Assembly (NCBI RefSeq): GCF_004403305.1
Contig: NZ_SOHE01000029.1
Span: 35,257 to 99,256, forward strand
Source of the DNA: Cryobacterium frigoriphilum
GTDB lineage: Bacteria > Actinomycetota > Actinomycetes > Actinomycetales > Microbacteriaceae
Reading direction: 5' to 3'
Length of the DNA: 64,000 nt
Shown here in pieces: positions 16,112 through 23,653 of the stretch (its first letter is position 1; the number at the start of each line of letters is the position of its first letter). The translations under genes and the position numbers were made by a program. The notes below the pieces were generated by a model, which saw only the letters and a program-made list of their open reading frames with translations, was not told the DNA's origin and did no database searches.

Positions 16112-16158
16112 GCCGCGTACTTTTGGGCATCCGGCGGCGACGCCGGGGCTTCCACCAC

Positions 16159-17058
16159 TCACTCAGGCCGGGAGGCGCCGCGCACCCGGGCCCGGTACTG
16201 CGTCGGGGTTTCGCCCAGCTCGCGCAGAAACTGCCGATTGAAGTTCGACAGGTTCTCGTAGCCGACGGCGAGCGCGATGCGCGCGACCGGGTCGCCGGTC
16301 TGCTGCAGCAGCTTCGCGGCGTGGGCCAGCCTCAACTTGCGCACCAGGGCGGTGAAGTTTTGCCCGCTCGACCTGGTGAAATACCGGGAGAAGGCCGACT
16401 CACTCATGCCCGCGAGGGTCGCTGCGGTACCGAGCCGCACGGTACCGCTGATGTTTTCGAGGATGTAGTCGAGGCTGCGGCCCACGATTTCGGCGGCCAG
16501 CGGGTCGTGCACGGGCGGCACCCATTGCCGGGCCAGCGTGCGGGTCTCGTGTGCTGGCGCCGTCGACAGCGCGCCGAACAGCGAAAAAATGTGTGCCAGT
16601 CGGTCGGCGCCGACCGCGGGTCCGATCGCTTCGAGCGACGCAATGCCGCGCCGGGCCGCGTCGCCGGTGAACTCGATCCCCGAGAGCGAGCGCCGCCAGA
16701 GCGCCTGCAGGGCGCCTGCCTCGGGCATCGCGGCCTCGCACTGCGTAAGCCACTCCTGCCGAAATTGAAAGACCAGGTCACTCTGCGAAATCGACTCGCC
16801 AGCCGCCAGGTCGGTGATCCAGTCGTGGGGAACGTTCGGCCCGATCAACACGAGCTGGCCGGCATCGAACAGCCCGACGCTGTCGCCCACGATGTACCGA
16901 CCGCTACGGCGGCGCGCGTAGTGAATCTCGTACTCCGGGTGATAGTTCCAGCGCGCGAACGGTCCGGGGTAGTCGTGTGCGTGCCAGCGGGCCGAGAATC
17001 GGGGGTCCAGGGGGATAACCTCCCGCACCGCGCTGCCGGCAACCCAGAGCTCCGCCAT
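16159..17058 (-). CDS. AraC-family transcriptional regulator
   Basis: A 299-aa regulator. The N-terminal cupin-like sensor half contains HPEYEIHYARRRSGRYIVGD and GPNVPHDW. The C-terminal ~100 residues hold two helix-turn-helix units: LGTAATLAGMSESAFSRYFT, then FTALVRKLRLAHAAKLLQQT, and VARIALAVGYENLSNFNRQF with the family signature ending in ETPTQYR. It is divergent from the zinc polyol dehydrogenase at 17192 across a 133-bp spacer, so it probably activates that gene in response to a sugar or polyol. Confidence 0.9.
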   Translation of the reverse strand: MAELWVAGSAVREVIPLDPRFSARWHAHDYPGPFARWNYHPEYEIHYARRRSGRYIVGDSVGLFDAGQLVLIGPNVPHDWITDLAAGESISQSDLVFQFRQEWLTQCEAAMPEAGALQALWRRSLSGIEFTGDAARRGIASLEAIGPAVGADRLAHIFSLFGALSTAPAHETRTLARQWVPPVHDPLAAEIVGRSLDYILENISGTVRLGTAATLAGMSESAFSRYFTRSSGQNFTALVRKLRLAHAAKLLQQTGDPVARIALAVGYENLSNFNRQFLRELGETPTQYRARVRGASRPE

Positions 17059-17191
17059 TCGCTATCTCCTCGTCACGGCACCGTGCAAAAAAGTATCAGC
17101 ATCGGTCATGACCCACGCTAGTCGACATCGACCTCGTTCTTCTAGCCTGAAGACACACCGCCGCGGTGTCAACGCAAAGGAGCGAACCGGT

Positions 17192-18250
17192 ATGAATCTG
17201 CCCAGCACCACAACCAGCACGGCGACCGATACCGCGACCGACACGCGCACCAACACCGGCGCGGTGCTGTACGGCACCCGTGACCTGCGCATCGAGCCTC
17301 GCCCGGTGCCCGCTGCTGCGCCGCACGAGGTGCTCGTCGAGATTCGCGCCGTGGGCATCTGCGGCTCCGACGTGCACTACTACGAACACGGACGCATCGG
17401 CCCCTACGTGGTCGAGACCCCCATGGTCGTCGGTCACGAATCCGCCGGCACGATCGTCGGCGTCGGCCGCGATGTCTCCCCCGCGCGCATCGGCGAGACG
17501 GTCGCTCTTGAACCAGGGGTTCCCTGTCGCCGCTGCCCGCAGTGCCTGGCCGGTCGCTACAACCTCTGCCCCGACGTGGTCTTCTTCGCCACCCCTCCGG
17601 TCGACGGATCGATCAGCACCTACGTCACGATCGATGCGGCCTTCGCCCATCCCGCCCCGGTGGGGCTCGGCTTCGATCAGGCGGCGATGGCCGAGCCCGT
17701 CTCCGTCGGGGTCTGGGCGGCGCAGAAGGCGCACATCTCGGTCGGCGATCGAGTACTCATCACGGGGGCCGGGCCGATCGGCCTGTTGGCGGGCCAGGTC
17801 GCGGTGGCGTTCGGAGCATCCGTCGTCACCGTGACCGACGTGAGCGACTTTCGCCTGCAGACGGCGCGAAAACTGGGCCTCGGCGCAATGCGAGCGGATG
17901 CCCCCATTGACGGCGAGTACGACGTGCTGCTCGAGTGTTCGGGCGCCGCGGCCGCGCTGACGGCCGGAATGCGCACCCTCGCGCCCGCCGCCCGGGTCGT
18001 GCTGGTGGGCATGGGCGCCGACACCGTGAGCATCGACGTGCCTCTCATTCAGGGCAAGGAAATCTCGCTGACCGGCATTTTTCGTTACGCGAACACGTAC
18101 CCGACCGCGCTCGACCTGATCATGCGCGGTGCGGTCAACGTTGATGCCGTCATTACTCACCGCTTCGATCTCGAGCACACCGAGGACGCCCTCACCATCG
18201 GCCGCCGCGACCCGCTCGCTCTCAAGGCCATCGTCACGCCGGGGCGATGA
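17192..18250 (+). CDS. Zinc-dependent polyol (sorbitol/xylitol-type) dehydrogenase
   Basis: A 352-aa medium-chain dehydrogenase. Catalytic zinc ligands lie in VGICGSDVHYYEHG (Cys) and GHESAG (His-Glu). The structural zinc site is the four-cysteine PCRRCPQCLAGRYNLCPD, and the Rossmann motif is ITGAGPIGLLAGQVA. This is the sorbitol/xylitol dehydrogenase subgroup, oxidising a polyol to the ketose with NAD+. The ATG at 17192 follows AAAGGAG; an in-frame start at 17108 is unlikely because its extra residues are arginine-rich. Its stop overlaps the next gene by 4 bp (ATGA), and an AraC regulator is divergent. Confidence 0.9.
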   Translation: MNLPSTTTSTATDTATDTRTNTGAVLYGTRDLRIEPRPVPAAAPHEVLVEIRAVGICGSDVHYYEHGRIGPYVVETPMVVGHESAGTIVGVGRDVSPARIGETVALEPGVPCRRCPQCLAGRYNLCPDVVFFATPPVDGSISTYVTIDAAFAHPAPVGLGFDQAAMAEPVSVGVWAAQKAHISVGDRVLITGAGPIGLLAGQVAVAFGASVVTVTDVSDFRLQTARKLGLGAMRADAPIDGEYDVLLECSGAAAALTAGMRTLAPAARVVLVGMGADTVSIDVPLIQGKEISLTGIFRYANTYPTALDLIMRGAVNVDAVITHRFDLEHTEDALTIGRRDPLALKAIVTPGR

Positions 18251-18807
18251 ACGCGGCGCGGCCGCTGATCCGCGTGACACGTGAGCGCCCTGGCCCGGGC
18301 GAACCGGTTGATATTCTGCACACCGCATCGCTCACGGCCGCCGCGCTGTGGACCGTGCACTCCATGGAGGAGGAGACGATCGTGTCGTTCGCGCCGTCGA
18401 TGCCGAGGGATCGCGAGCTCACGGAACGCTTCATCGCGGCCTCCGACGTCGTCACGCTGGGTGAAGCGGATGCGGCGTGGCTCCACCCCGGGGCCACCGT
18501 CGATGACGTGATCGGGAAGCTTCTGCGCCGCGGCCCCGCGCTCGTCGCCGTCGCATGTGCCAGTGGCTGGGCCCTCGGAACGAAGCGCGCTTCGCTGGCC
18601 CTGCCCGCGGCATCCGCTGCCGACGAGCTTGTAGCGGGGCTACTGAACGGGCTCGCCGGTGTCTTGGCTGACGGCTGTCACGTCGAGGGACTTCGCAGCG
18701 GCCTCGACACGGTCCTGCTGGCCCGAATCGGACGATCAGTGGCCGAACACGGATGCCCGGGCGCAGGCCTGTCGCGCCGGCGCAGTAATCGCCCGCAGCC
18801 GGCCTGA
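18247..18807 (+). pseudogene. C-terminal remnant of a PfkB-family sugar kinase
   Basis: 186 aa, translationally coupled to the polyol dehydrogenase (ATGA overlap). Residues 25-150 follow the C-terminal half of PfkB fructokinases: DILHTASLTAAALW, TIVSFAPSMPRDRELTERFI (the usual S-F-D-P-N-x-R block with D/N lost), then ASDVVTLGEADAAWL and GPALVAVACASGWAL. The catalytic D-T-x-G-A-G-D anion-hole motif should precede the AGLLNGLAG helix but is replaced by ASAADELV, and the sugar-binding N-terminal half is missing. The last ~18 residues lie in a decayed palindromic repeat. It is therefore probably inactive, though the open frame leaves a repurposed role possible. A dehydrogenase-plus-kinase pair is a normal polyol-use operon. 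Confidence 0.65.
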
Positions 18808-18822
18808 CACACCTGCGCCGGG
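18756..18822. repeat. Degenerate palindromic repeat
   Basis: CCCGGGCGCAGG (18756-18767) and ACCTGCGCCGGG (18811-18822) are near-perfect inverse copies enclosing GC-rich sequence. They match the arm ends of the elements at 2411, 3582 and 20540. It covers the 3' end of the PfkB remnant. Confidence 0.65.
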
Positions 18823-18837
18823 ACAGGCGGTGAGCGG

Positions 18838-19461
18838 TTACAGGCGGATCCGACCGGCGGTCTGAGTGCTGGCGGCCGCGAACCGGGCCTGCACGTTCGC
18901 CCAGTCGACGATGTTCCAGAATGCCTTCACGTAGTCGGCGCGCACGTTGAGGTAGTCGAGGTAGTAGGCGTGCTCCCAGACGTCGAGCATGAGCAGCGGC
19001 ACCACGCCGAGCGGCGCGTTGCCCTGCTGGTCGAACAGCTGGAAGATCACCAGGCGCTGGGCGATGGAGTCGAAGGCCAGCACCGACCAGCCGGAGCCCT
19101 GCACGCCGAGGGCGGTCGCGGTGAAGTGCTGGGTGAACTTGTCGAAGGATCCGAACTGGTCGTCGATGGCCGCGGCGAGGTCGCCGACGGGCTTGTCGCC
19201 GCCGTTCGGGGACAGGTTCGTCCAGAAGACGGAGTGGTTGACGTGGCCGCCGAGGTTGAAGGCCAGGTCCTTCTCGAGCTTGTTGACGTTGGCCAGGGCG
19301 CCGGCGTCGCGGGCCTCGGCGAGCTGCGCGAGCGCGTTGTTGGCGCCGGTCACGTAGGCCTGGTGGTGCTTGGAGTGGTGCAGTTCCATGACCTTACCGC
19401 TGATGCTCGGCGCGAGCGCGGAGTAGTCGTAGGGCAGGTCGGGCAGGGTATATGAGGTCAT
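18838..19461 (-). CDS. sodA: Superoxide dismutase (Mn/Fe)
   Basis: A 207-aa Fe/Mn superoxide dismutase. Metal ligands are visible in order: the first His in [20 protein letters not shown], the second in [16 protein letters not shown], and Asp and His in the signature [19 protein letters not shown]. No signal peptide is present, so it is cytosolic. It converts superoxide to peroxide and oxygen. It lies 28 bp downstream of the flavin reductase on the same strand, so it may be co-transcribed from the SoxR-type promoter at 19998-20028, which would make it part of the redox response. An N-terminal start [16 protein letters not shown] is typical of the family. Confidence 0.95.
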   Translation of the reverse strand: MTSYTLPDLPYDYSALAPSISGKVMELHHSKHHQAYVTGANNALAQLAEARDAGALANVNKLEKDLAFNLGGHVNHSVFWTNLSPNGGDKPVGDLAAAIDDQFGSFDKFTQHFTATALGVQGSGWSVLAFDSIAQRLVIFQLFDQQGNAPLGVVPLLMLDVWEHAYYLDYLNVRADYVKAFWNIVDWANVQARFAAASTQTAGRIRL

Positions 19462-19489
19462 CGTGATGCCTTTCGTTGGGGGTACGGGG

Positions 19490-19990
19490 TCAGGCGAGGC
19501 GCCGAAAGCGGCGGTCGTGGTAAATCAGGGGCGGTGCGGACTCGCCCAGACGTATGTCGAGCACTTCGGCGAGCACGACCGACGACGACCCCACCTTGAT
19601 GATGTGGGTGATGCGGCAGAGCAGCGCGGCGCGGGCGTCGGCGAGCAGGGGCTCCCCGCTGCCGAACTCGCCCCAGCCCTGCTCGGGAGTGAAGCGCGGC
19701 GCGCCCGACCGGGCGAACGCATCCGCCAGATCGACGTGGTGTTCGGCGAGCAGGTGCACCGAGATCGTCTGCGCCTCGAGCAACCCGCCCGCGGAGCCCT
19801 TGGCCCTGGTCACCGAGAATGAGAGCGTCATCGGGTCCACGGCGACGGATGCCACGCTCGACGCGGTCAGCCCCACCGGCCCGTCGGCGCTCATCGCCGA
19901 GATCACGGCGACGCCGGCCGGGTGCTCCCGAAACGCGGACTTGAAAAGTTCCTGCCGGCTTCGAGTTTCAGCCGCGAGTGTCTGGTCCAT
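19490..19990 (-). CDS. Flavin reductase-family protein
   Basis: A 166-aa FMN-binding split-barrel protein of the flavin reductase/HpaC type: [40 protein letters not shown] and [11 protein letters not shown], then [12 protein letters not shown] and a C-terminal [18 protein letters not shown]. Such proteins reduce free FMN or FAD for monooxygenases. The ATG at 19990 has no ribosome site. The SoxR-type promoter places the transcription start at about the same base, so translation is probably leaderless. It is divergent from soxR and upstream of sodA. Confidence 0.88.
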   Translation of the reverse strand: MDQTLAAETRSRQELFKSAFREHPAGVAVISAMSADGPVGLTASSVASVAVDPMTLSFSVTRAKGSAGGLLEAQTISVHLLAEHHVDLADAFARSGAPRFTPEQGWGEFGSGEPLLADARAALLCRITHIIKVGSSSVVLAEVLDIRLGESAPPLIYHDRRFRRLA

Positions 19991-19997
19991 AACCCCG

Positions 19998-20028
19998 AGC
20001 CTAAAACCTCAAGTACACTTGAAGTCAA
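19998..20028 (-). promoter_or_regulatory. SoxR-dependent promoter and operator
   Basis: The 18-bp operator CCTCAAGTACACTTGAAG (20007-20024) closely matches the known SoxR site. It sits inside a minus-strand promoter with TTGACT (20023-20028) and TAGGCT (19998-20003), whose spacer is 19 bp. That over-long spacer is the hallmark of MerR-family-activated promoters. It should drive the flavin reductase (and possibly sodA). Confidence 0.88.
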
Positions 20029-20040
20029 AACGGAGGTCAC

Positions 20041-20511
20041 ATGGCGCAACAGAACGACCTCCCCCCTCCGCGACACGCGCCCGAGGAACTGCTCACCGTC
20101 GGCGAGATGAGCGACCGCACCGGAGTGGCGGCCTCGGCCCTGCGTTTCTATGAGCAGCTGGGCCTGATCGCCGCCGTGCGCACGAGCGGCAACCAACGGC
20201 GGTACGCACGGCACATGATTCGCCGGGTCTCGCTCATCTCGGTGTCCAAACGACTCGGCATTCCGCTCGTCGACGTGCAGCACGCCTTTGCGGCGCTGTC
20301 GCTCGAGGGGCCTCCGACCCAGGAGGACTGGCAACAGGCATCCCGGCGCTGGAAGAAGACCCTCGAAGAACGCCGCCTCGGCATCGAGCGGCTCGAGCGC
20401 GAACTCACCGGATGCATCGGCTGCGGCTGCCTCTCGATGAAGGCGTGCGGCCTGCTCAACCCCGACGACGCCCTCGGCGATGCCGGCGCGGGCCCACGCC
20501 GGCTCGGCTGA
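20041..20511 (+). CDS. soxR: Redox-sensing activator SoxR
   Basis: A 156-aa MerR-family regulator. The N-terminal winged helix (LTVGEMSDRTGVAASALRFY then EQLGLIAAVRTSGNQRRY) is followed by a dimerisation helix. The C-terminal CIGCGCLSMKAC is the four-cysteine [2Fe-2S] site that defines SoxR. Oxidation of the cluster by redox-cycling compounds switches on target promoters by untwisting the long spacer. The target here appears to be the divergent flavin reductase promoter. The ATG at 20041 follows CGGAGG. Confidence 0.95.
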   Translation: MAQQNDLPPPRHAPEELLTVGEMSDRTGVAASALRFYEQLGLIAAVRTSGNQRRYARHMIRRVSLISVSKRLGIPLVDVQHAFAALSLEGPPTQEDWQQASRRWKKTLEERRLGIERLERELTGCIGCGCLSMKACGLLNPDDALGDAGAGPRRLG

Positions 20512-20539
20512 GCCGCCGTCATGTGCCTCGTGCCGACCG

Positions 20540-20599
20540 GGCGCAGGTTGGTTACGCGGGCTCAGGATAGAACCTGCGCCCGCGTAACAAACCTGCGCC
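20540..20599. repeat. Palindromic repeat copy 3
   Basis: Arms of 22 bp (20540-20561, 20578-20599) with one mismatch, starting GGCGCAGGTT and ending AACCTGCGCC. An extra AACCTGCGCC half-repeat lies in the loop (20571-20580). It shares the outer half of the arm with copies 1 and 2 but has GTTACGCGGG in place of GATTCGCGGG. It lies between the converging soxR and OhrR-like genes. Confidence 0.85.
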
Positions 20600-20626
20600 G
20601 CGGCATCCGCTGACGCCACACGGCGG

Positions 20627-21118
20627 TCAGCTCGTGGCGGCAATCACCCGGTGCAGTGCGTCGCGCAGCGTCATGAGGTCGTCAAGGGGCAGAGCGAGCG
20701 CCTCGACCACCCGCGGCGGGATGGTCTCGGCGACCGCGCGCAGGGCCACGCCACGCTCGGTCAGGGTGATGTCGAGCGTGCGCTCGTCGGCCGGCCGGCG
20801 CTGGCGCTGAACATAGCCCGTCGCTTCGAGCCGCTTCAGCAGCGGCGACAGTGTCGCCGGCTCGAGGCACAGCGTCTGGCCGAGACCCTTTAGCGTGCGC
20901 GGACTCTCTTCCCAGAGGGCGAGCAAGACGAGGTACTGCGGATGCGTCAGCCCGAGCGGTTCCAGAATGGGCCGATAGAGGGCGATGACGTTGCGCGAGG
21001 CGATGGCCAGGGCGAAGCAAACCTGATTGTCCAGGGCAAGCGGATTCTCGAGGGTGTTCTCGAGCGGTGATGCGGGCATGCGTGCGGTCCGTTCCGGCCC
21101 GGTTGCTGCTCGCGCCAT
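20627..21118 (-). CDS. OhrR-like MarR-family regulator
   Basis: A 163-aa MarR-type protein most like OhrR, the organic-hydroperoxide sensor. It begins its core with LDNQVCFALAIASRNVIALY, containing the single N-terminal cysteine that OhrR uses as sensor, followed by LTHPQYLVLLALWEE. The winged helix is LGQTLCLEPATLSPLLKRLE with wing QRRPADERTLDITLTERG. A peroxide-reductase gene (ohr) is not adjacent, so the target is unclear. The start at 21118 has no ribosome site; ATG at 21076 (MPASPLEN) is an alternative. The palindrome TTAGTACACTAA just upstream is a likely autoregulatory operator. Confidence 0.82.
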   Translation of the reverse strand: MARAATGPERTARMPASPLENTLENPLALDNQVCFALAIASRNVIALYRPILEPLGLTHPQYLVLLALWEESPRTLKGLGQTLCLEPATLSPLLKRLEATGYVQRQRRPADERTLDITLTERGVALRAVAETIPPRVVEALALPLDDLMTLRDALHRVIAATS

Positions 21119-21122
21119 TTAC

Positions 21123-21134
21123 TTAGTACACTAA
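21123..21134. promoter_or_regulatory. OhrR/MarR-type operator
   Basis: A perfect 12-bp palindrome, TTAGTACACTAA, in the 21-bp space between the divergent OhrR-like gene (start 21118) and the small gene at 21140. It covers both start regions, so the regulator probably represses both. Confidence 0.65.
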
Positions 21135-21139
21135 CAGTT

Positions 21140-21376
21140 ATGACACACGGCAATGATTCTCACGCGCGCAACCGGGGTCCCGGCGGCTTCACGGCCTGGA
21201 TCAATCGTCGCCTGCTGCCCATTCTGGGGCCACCGCCGGTCGGCGCCAACGGCTCGGATCTGCTGCCGCCGGCGGCCACACCGGTGCGCGGCTGCCCGGT
21301 CTGCAAGCAGCCGATCGCCGAGCACGACATTGACCGCAGCGGCGAGCGCACTCAACTGCACTGCCCCGTCGCCTGA
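21140..21376 (+). CDS. Small protein with a CxxC pair
   Basis: A 78-aa protein, not recognised. After a basic N-terminus with WINRRLLPILGPPPVG, the C-terminal half has VRGCPVCKQPIAEHDIDRS and ends LHCPVA. Its Cys-x2-Cys, His and a later Cys look like a zinc-ribbon-type site. It is divergent from the OhrR-like regulator with a shared operator, so a thiol- or metal-linked role under that regulator is conceivable but unproven. Confidence 0.55.
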   Translation: MTHGNDSHARNRGPGGFTAWINRRLLPILGPPPVGANGSDLLPPAATPVRGCPVCKQPIAEHDIDRSGERTQLHCPVA

Positions 21377-21472
21377 CAGCCACGCCGCTCGGCTCGCGGG
21401 CCACAGAGGCGCCATCGACGACTACTCTGAGCGTGAGGTAGTGTCGCAGTTCTCACAGAAGCGGAGGATCGG

Positions 21473-21673
21473 ATGGCATCGGACAGCCGAGGGCGAGTGA
21501 TCGTGCGGGACGGACCGTGGGGCTTCGTATTTCTGCTCGCGTACATCGGTGCCGCCGTGTACTTCGTGTCCGCATCGGGGGGCTCATTCTGGGCCGTGAT
21601 CCTCGGACTGCTCCAGGCGATCGTCTGGCCGGCCTACGTCGTCTACCACGTGCTGGTACTGATCGGCGCATGA
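21473..21673 (+). CDS. Small two-helix membrane protein
   Basis: A 66-aa protein starting behind GCGGAGGA. A short charged N-terminus is followed by two hydrophobic helices, GFVFLLAYIGAAVYFVSASG and FWAVILGLLQAIVWPAYVVY. This resembles many small actinobacterial membrane proteins of unknown function. Its strong ribosome site supports expression. Confidence 0.65.
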   Translation: MASDSRGRVIVRDGPWGFVFLLAYIGAAVYFVSASGGSFWAVILGLLQAIVWPAYVVYHVLVLIGA

Positions 21674-21793
21674 GGCGTGACGGCGCGGCCGCGCCTGCAC
21701 CCAGGCCTGACCGCTGAGTCCGGTCACGAGTGACATCACCCCGCGCCCCGTGACATCCAACATCGGTGCGTCAGAGCGCCCGGGTGCACGCGC

Positions 21794-22738
21794 TCACACG
21801 AGGCGCGCCGTGGTCACCCCGAAACCGGCGATGTACTCATGGATCGGGCGGTAGAAACTGTACGTCACCGCGTAGGGGCCAGCGGCAGCCAGCGCGGCGT
21901 ATGCCGCAATCCAGGTGCGCACCTCGTGCGAGGAGTTGCCCGCGACGTCTGCCATTTCCTCTGGCGTCCAGGCATCGAGGGGTGAGAGGTCGCCCGACGC
22001 GAGAATGCGCATCAATTCGGCATCCCACTCCGGGGCCAACGCTTTGAGCGACGTCCCCCCACTGGCCGCGAATTCACGCGCGGCATCGATGACCCGGGTG
22101 GTACGCGCTTCCCGAGCCTCCGGGGTCAAATGCCGTCCGCCACCCAGCAGCGCCTCACGAACGTCGCGCGTCGCGGTGGCAATCTGCGGAACGGGAGGTT
22201 CGTGGGACAGCCCGCCGGACCCGATGATGAGCACACGCTTGTCGAGGGTCTTGAGATGCTCCCCCAGCGCTGTCCCAAACGCACGGATGCGCCGCACGGG
22301 AACAAAAGGGGGCGCCACCGAATTGATGAATACCGGAATCACGGGCCTGGCGGCGGCGTCACCGAAGATGATACCCATGGGTTGCACGGCACCGTGGTCG
22401 ACCTCCATCGCGAAAGACACGGTGACGTCGAAACCCTGTTCCATCAGGGACCGGGTCAGAGCGTCGGCCTCTGCGGCCGGCACGTTGAGCGGCCCCTCAT
22501 GGGTACCGAAGTCTCCGACCGCGGTGGCACCATAGCCGACGGCGAAAGGCGGCATGATGTCGTAGAAGAAGCCGTTGTAGTGATCGGGACCGATGTTGAT
22601 GATGAGTTCAGGGTCGAAGTCCAGGGCAAAAGCCCGAGCCGCGGCGAAGGCCTCCTCGACGCCGGCTTTGACGTCGGCCGGGGGCTCGACGTAGTCCAGA
22701 AGCGGGCTGTGTGACATGGCGATGAGTGCGAGCGTCAT
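21794..22738 (-). CDS. mhpB: 2,3-dihydroxyphenylpropionate-type extradiol dioxygenase (MhpB paralogue 1)
   Basis: A 314-aa class III (LigB-fold) ring-cleavage dioxygenase of the MhpB family, which opens 2,3-dihydroxyphenylpropionate or -cinnamate at the meta position using Fe(II). H115 (EVDHGAVQPM) and H179 (GSGGLSHEPPVP) fall at exactly the positions of the catalytic histidines of the E. coli enzyme, and the opening MSHSPLLDYV is a family hallmark. Last gene of the mhpA-mhpC-mhpB operon; ATG at 22738 follows AGAGGT. A second copy lies at 26320. Confidence 0.93.
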   Translation of the reverse strand: MTLALIAMSHSPLLDYVEPPADVKAGVEEAFAAARAFALDFDPELIINIGPDHYNGFFYDIMPPFAVGYGATAVGDFGTHEGPLNVPAAEADALTRSLMEQGFDVTVSFAMEVDHGAVQPMGIIFGDAAARPVIPVFINSVAPPFVPVRRIRAFGTALGEHLKTLDKRVLIIGSGGLSHEPPVPQIATATRDVREALLGGGRHLTPEAREARTTRVIDAAREFAASGGTSLKALAPEWDAELMRILASGDLSPLDAWTPEEMADVAGNSSHEVRTWIAAYAALAAAGPYAVTYSFYRPIHEYIAGFGVTTARLV

Positions 22739-22789
22739 TGCTGTTTACCTCTTATCCGTCGGTTGTATCAGGTCGCGCGCAGGTGTCAA

Positions 22790-23653
22790 CTACGCGCGCT
22801 GCAGCAGAAAATCGAGATGGAGGCGGTTGAACGTCTCCGTGTCTTCGTACTGGGGCCAGTGCCCGCAGTTCTCCATGACGGCCAGCCGCCCACCGGGAAT
22901 CAGCGACGCGATGCGACGCCCCTCATCGACGGGGCCCGACGGATCTTTTGTGGTCCACAAGACCAACGCGGGAGCCTGGATGCGGCCCAAATCCGCATCG
23001 CTGAGCATGTTGCGGGCCCGAATCTCGGGGTCCTGGAGCGCCATATTCATCTCGCAGGCCATTCTCCAGTCGTCCTGCTGAAAAATACTCTGGCGGGTCT
23101 TGATGAGATCGTCGGTCACCATCGCCGGATCGGCCATCAGCCACTCCAGACGTGTCTTGACGCGCTCCCAACTGGGGTCGTTGGCCGCCTCCATGGACAG
23201 CTTGTACAGGCGCTCCATCACGACGGGGTTGGCCATGGTGCCTCCCATCGTGTTGAGCACCACCCGATCCACCCGGTCGGGGTAGTCGGCAGCGATCCGA
23301 GCCGCGACCCATCCGCCCAGGGATTCGCCCGAGAACGAGGCGCGCTCGACGCCGATCGCGGCCATGAACTTGAAGACGTGGTCGACGTAGTGCTTGATCT
23401 CCAGCGGATGCTCCGGCTTGGCGCTGTAGCCGTGCCCGATGAAGTCGATGGCCCACACCGAGAAGTGTTCCGCATGCGCGCCCAGGTTGCGCGCGTAGGC
23501 CTCCGCGTGCCCCGTGATGCCGTGCAGCAGGATGAGGGGCGGTAACGTCGGGTCACCAGCGTGCAGGTACCGCGTGCGATACCCCCCGGCATCGATAAAA
23601 CCCTGTGAGAACTCGACCTGATTGAGGTCCGACCAGACGCTAGTGAAAGTCAT
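22790..23653 (-). CDS. mhpC: Meta-cleavage product hydrolase MhpC (alpha/beta hydrolase)
   Basis: An alpha/beta hydrolase of about 287 aa that cleaves the C-C bond of the ring-fission product. The oxyanion segment is LILLHGITGHAEAYARNL and the nucleophile elbow is FSGESLGGWVA. The acid is in LVLWTTKDPSGPVDEG, and the catalytic histidine in MENCGHWPQYE. The ATG at 23653 is preferred over the one two codons upstream because AAAGGAAA then has proper spacing. The start lies within the last codons of mhpA, so translation is probably coupled. A second MhpC-type gene is at 39080. Confidence 0.9.
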   Translation of the reverse strand: MTFTSVWSDLNQVEFSQGFIDAGGYRTRYLHAGDPTLPPLILLHGITGHAEAYARNLGAHAEHFSVWAIDFIGHGYSAKPEHPLEIKHYVDHVFKFMAAIGVERASFSGESLGGWVAARIAADYPDRVDRVVLNTMGGTMANPVVMERLYKLSMEAANDPSWERVKTRLEWLMADPAMVTDDLIKTRQSIFQQDDWRMACEMNMALQDPEIRARNMLSDADLGRIQAPALVLWTTKDPSGPVDEGRRIASLIPGGRLAVMENCGHWPQYEDTETFNRLHLDFLLQRA

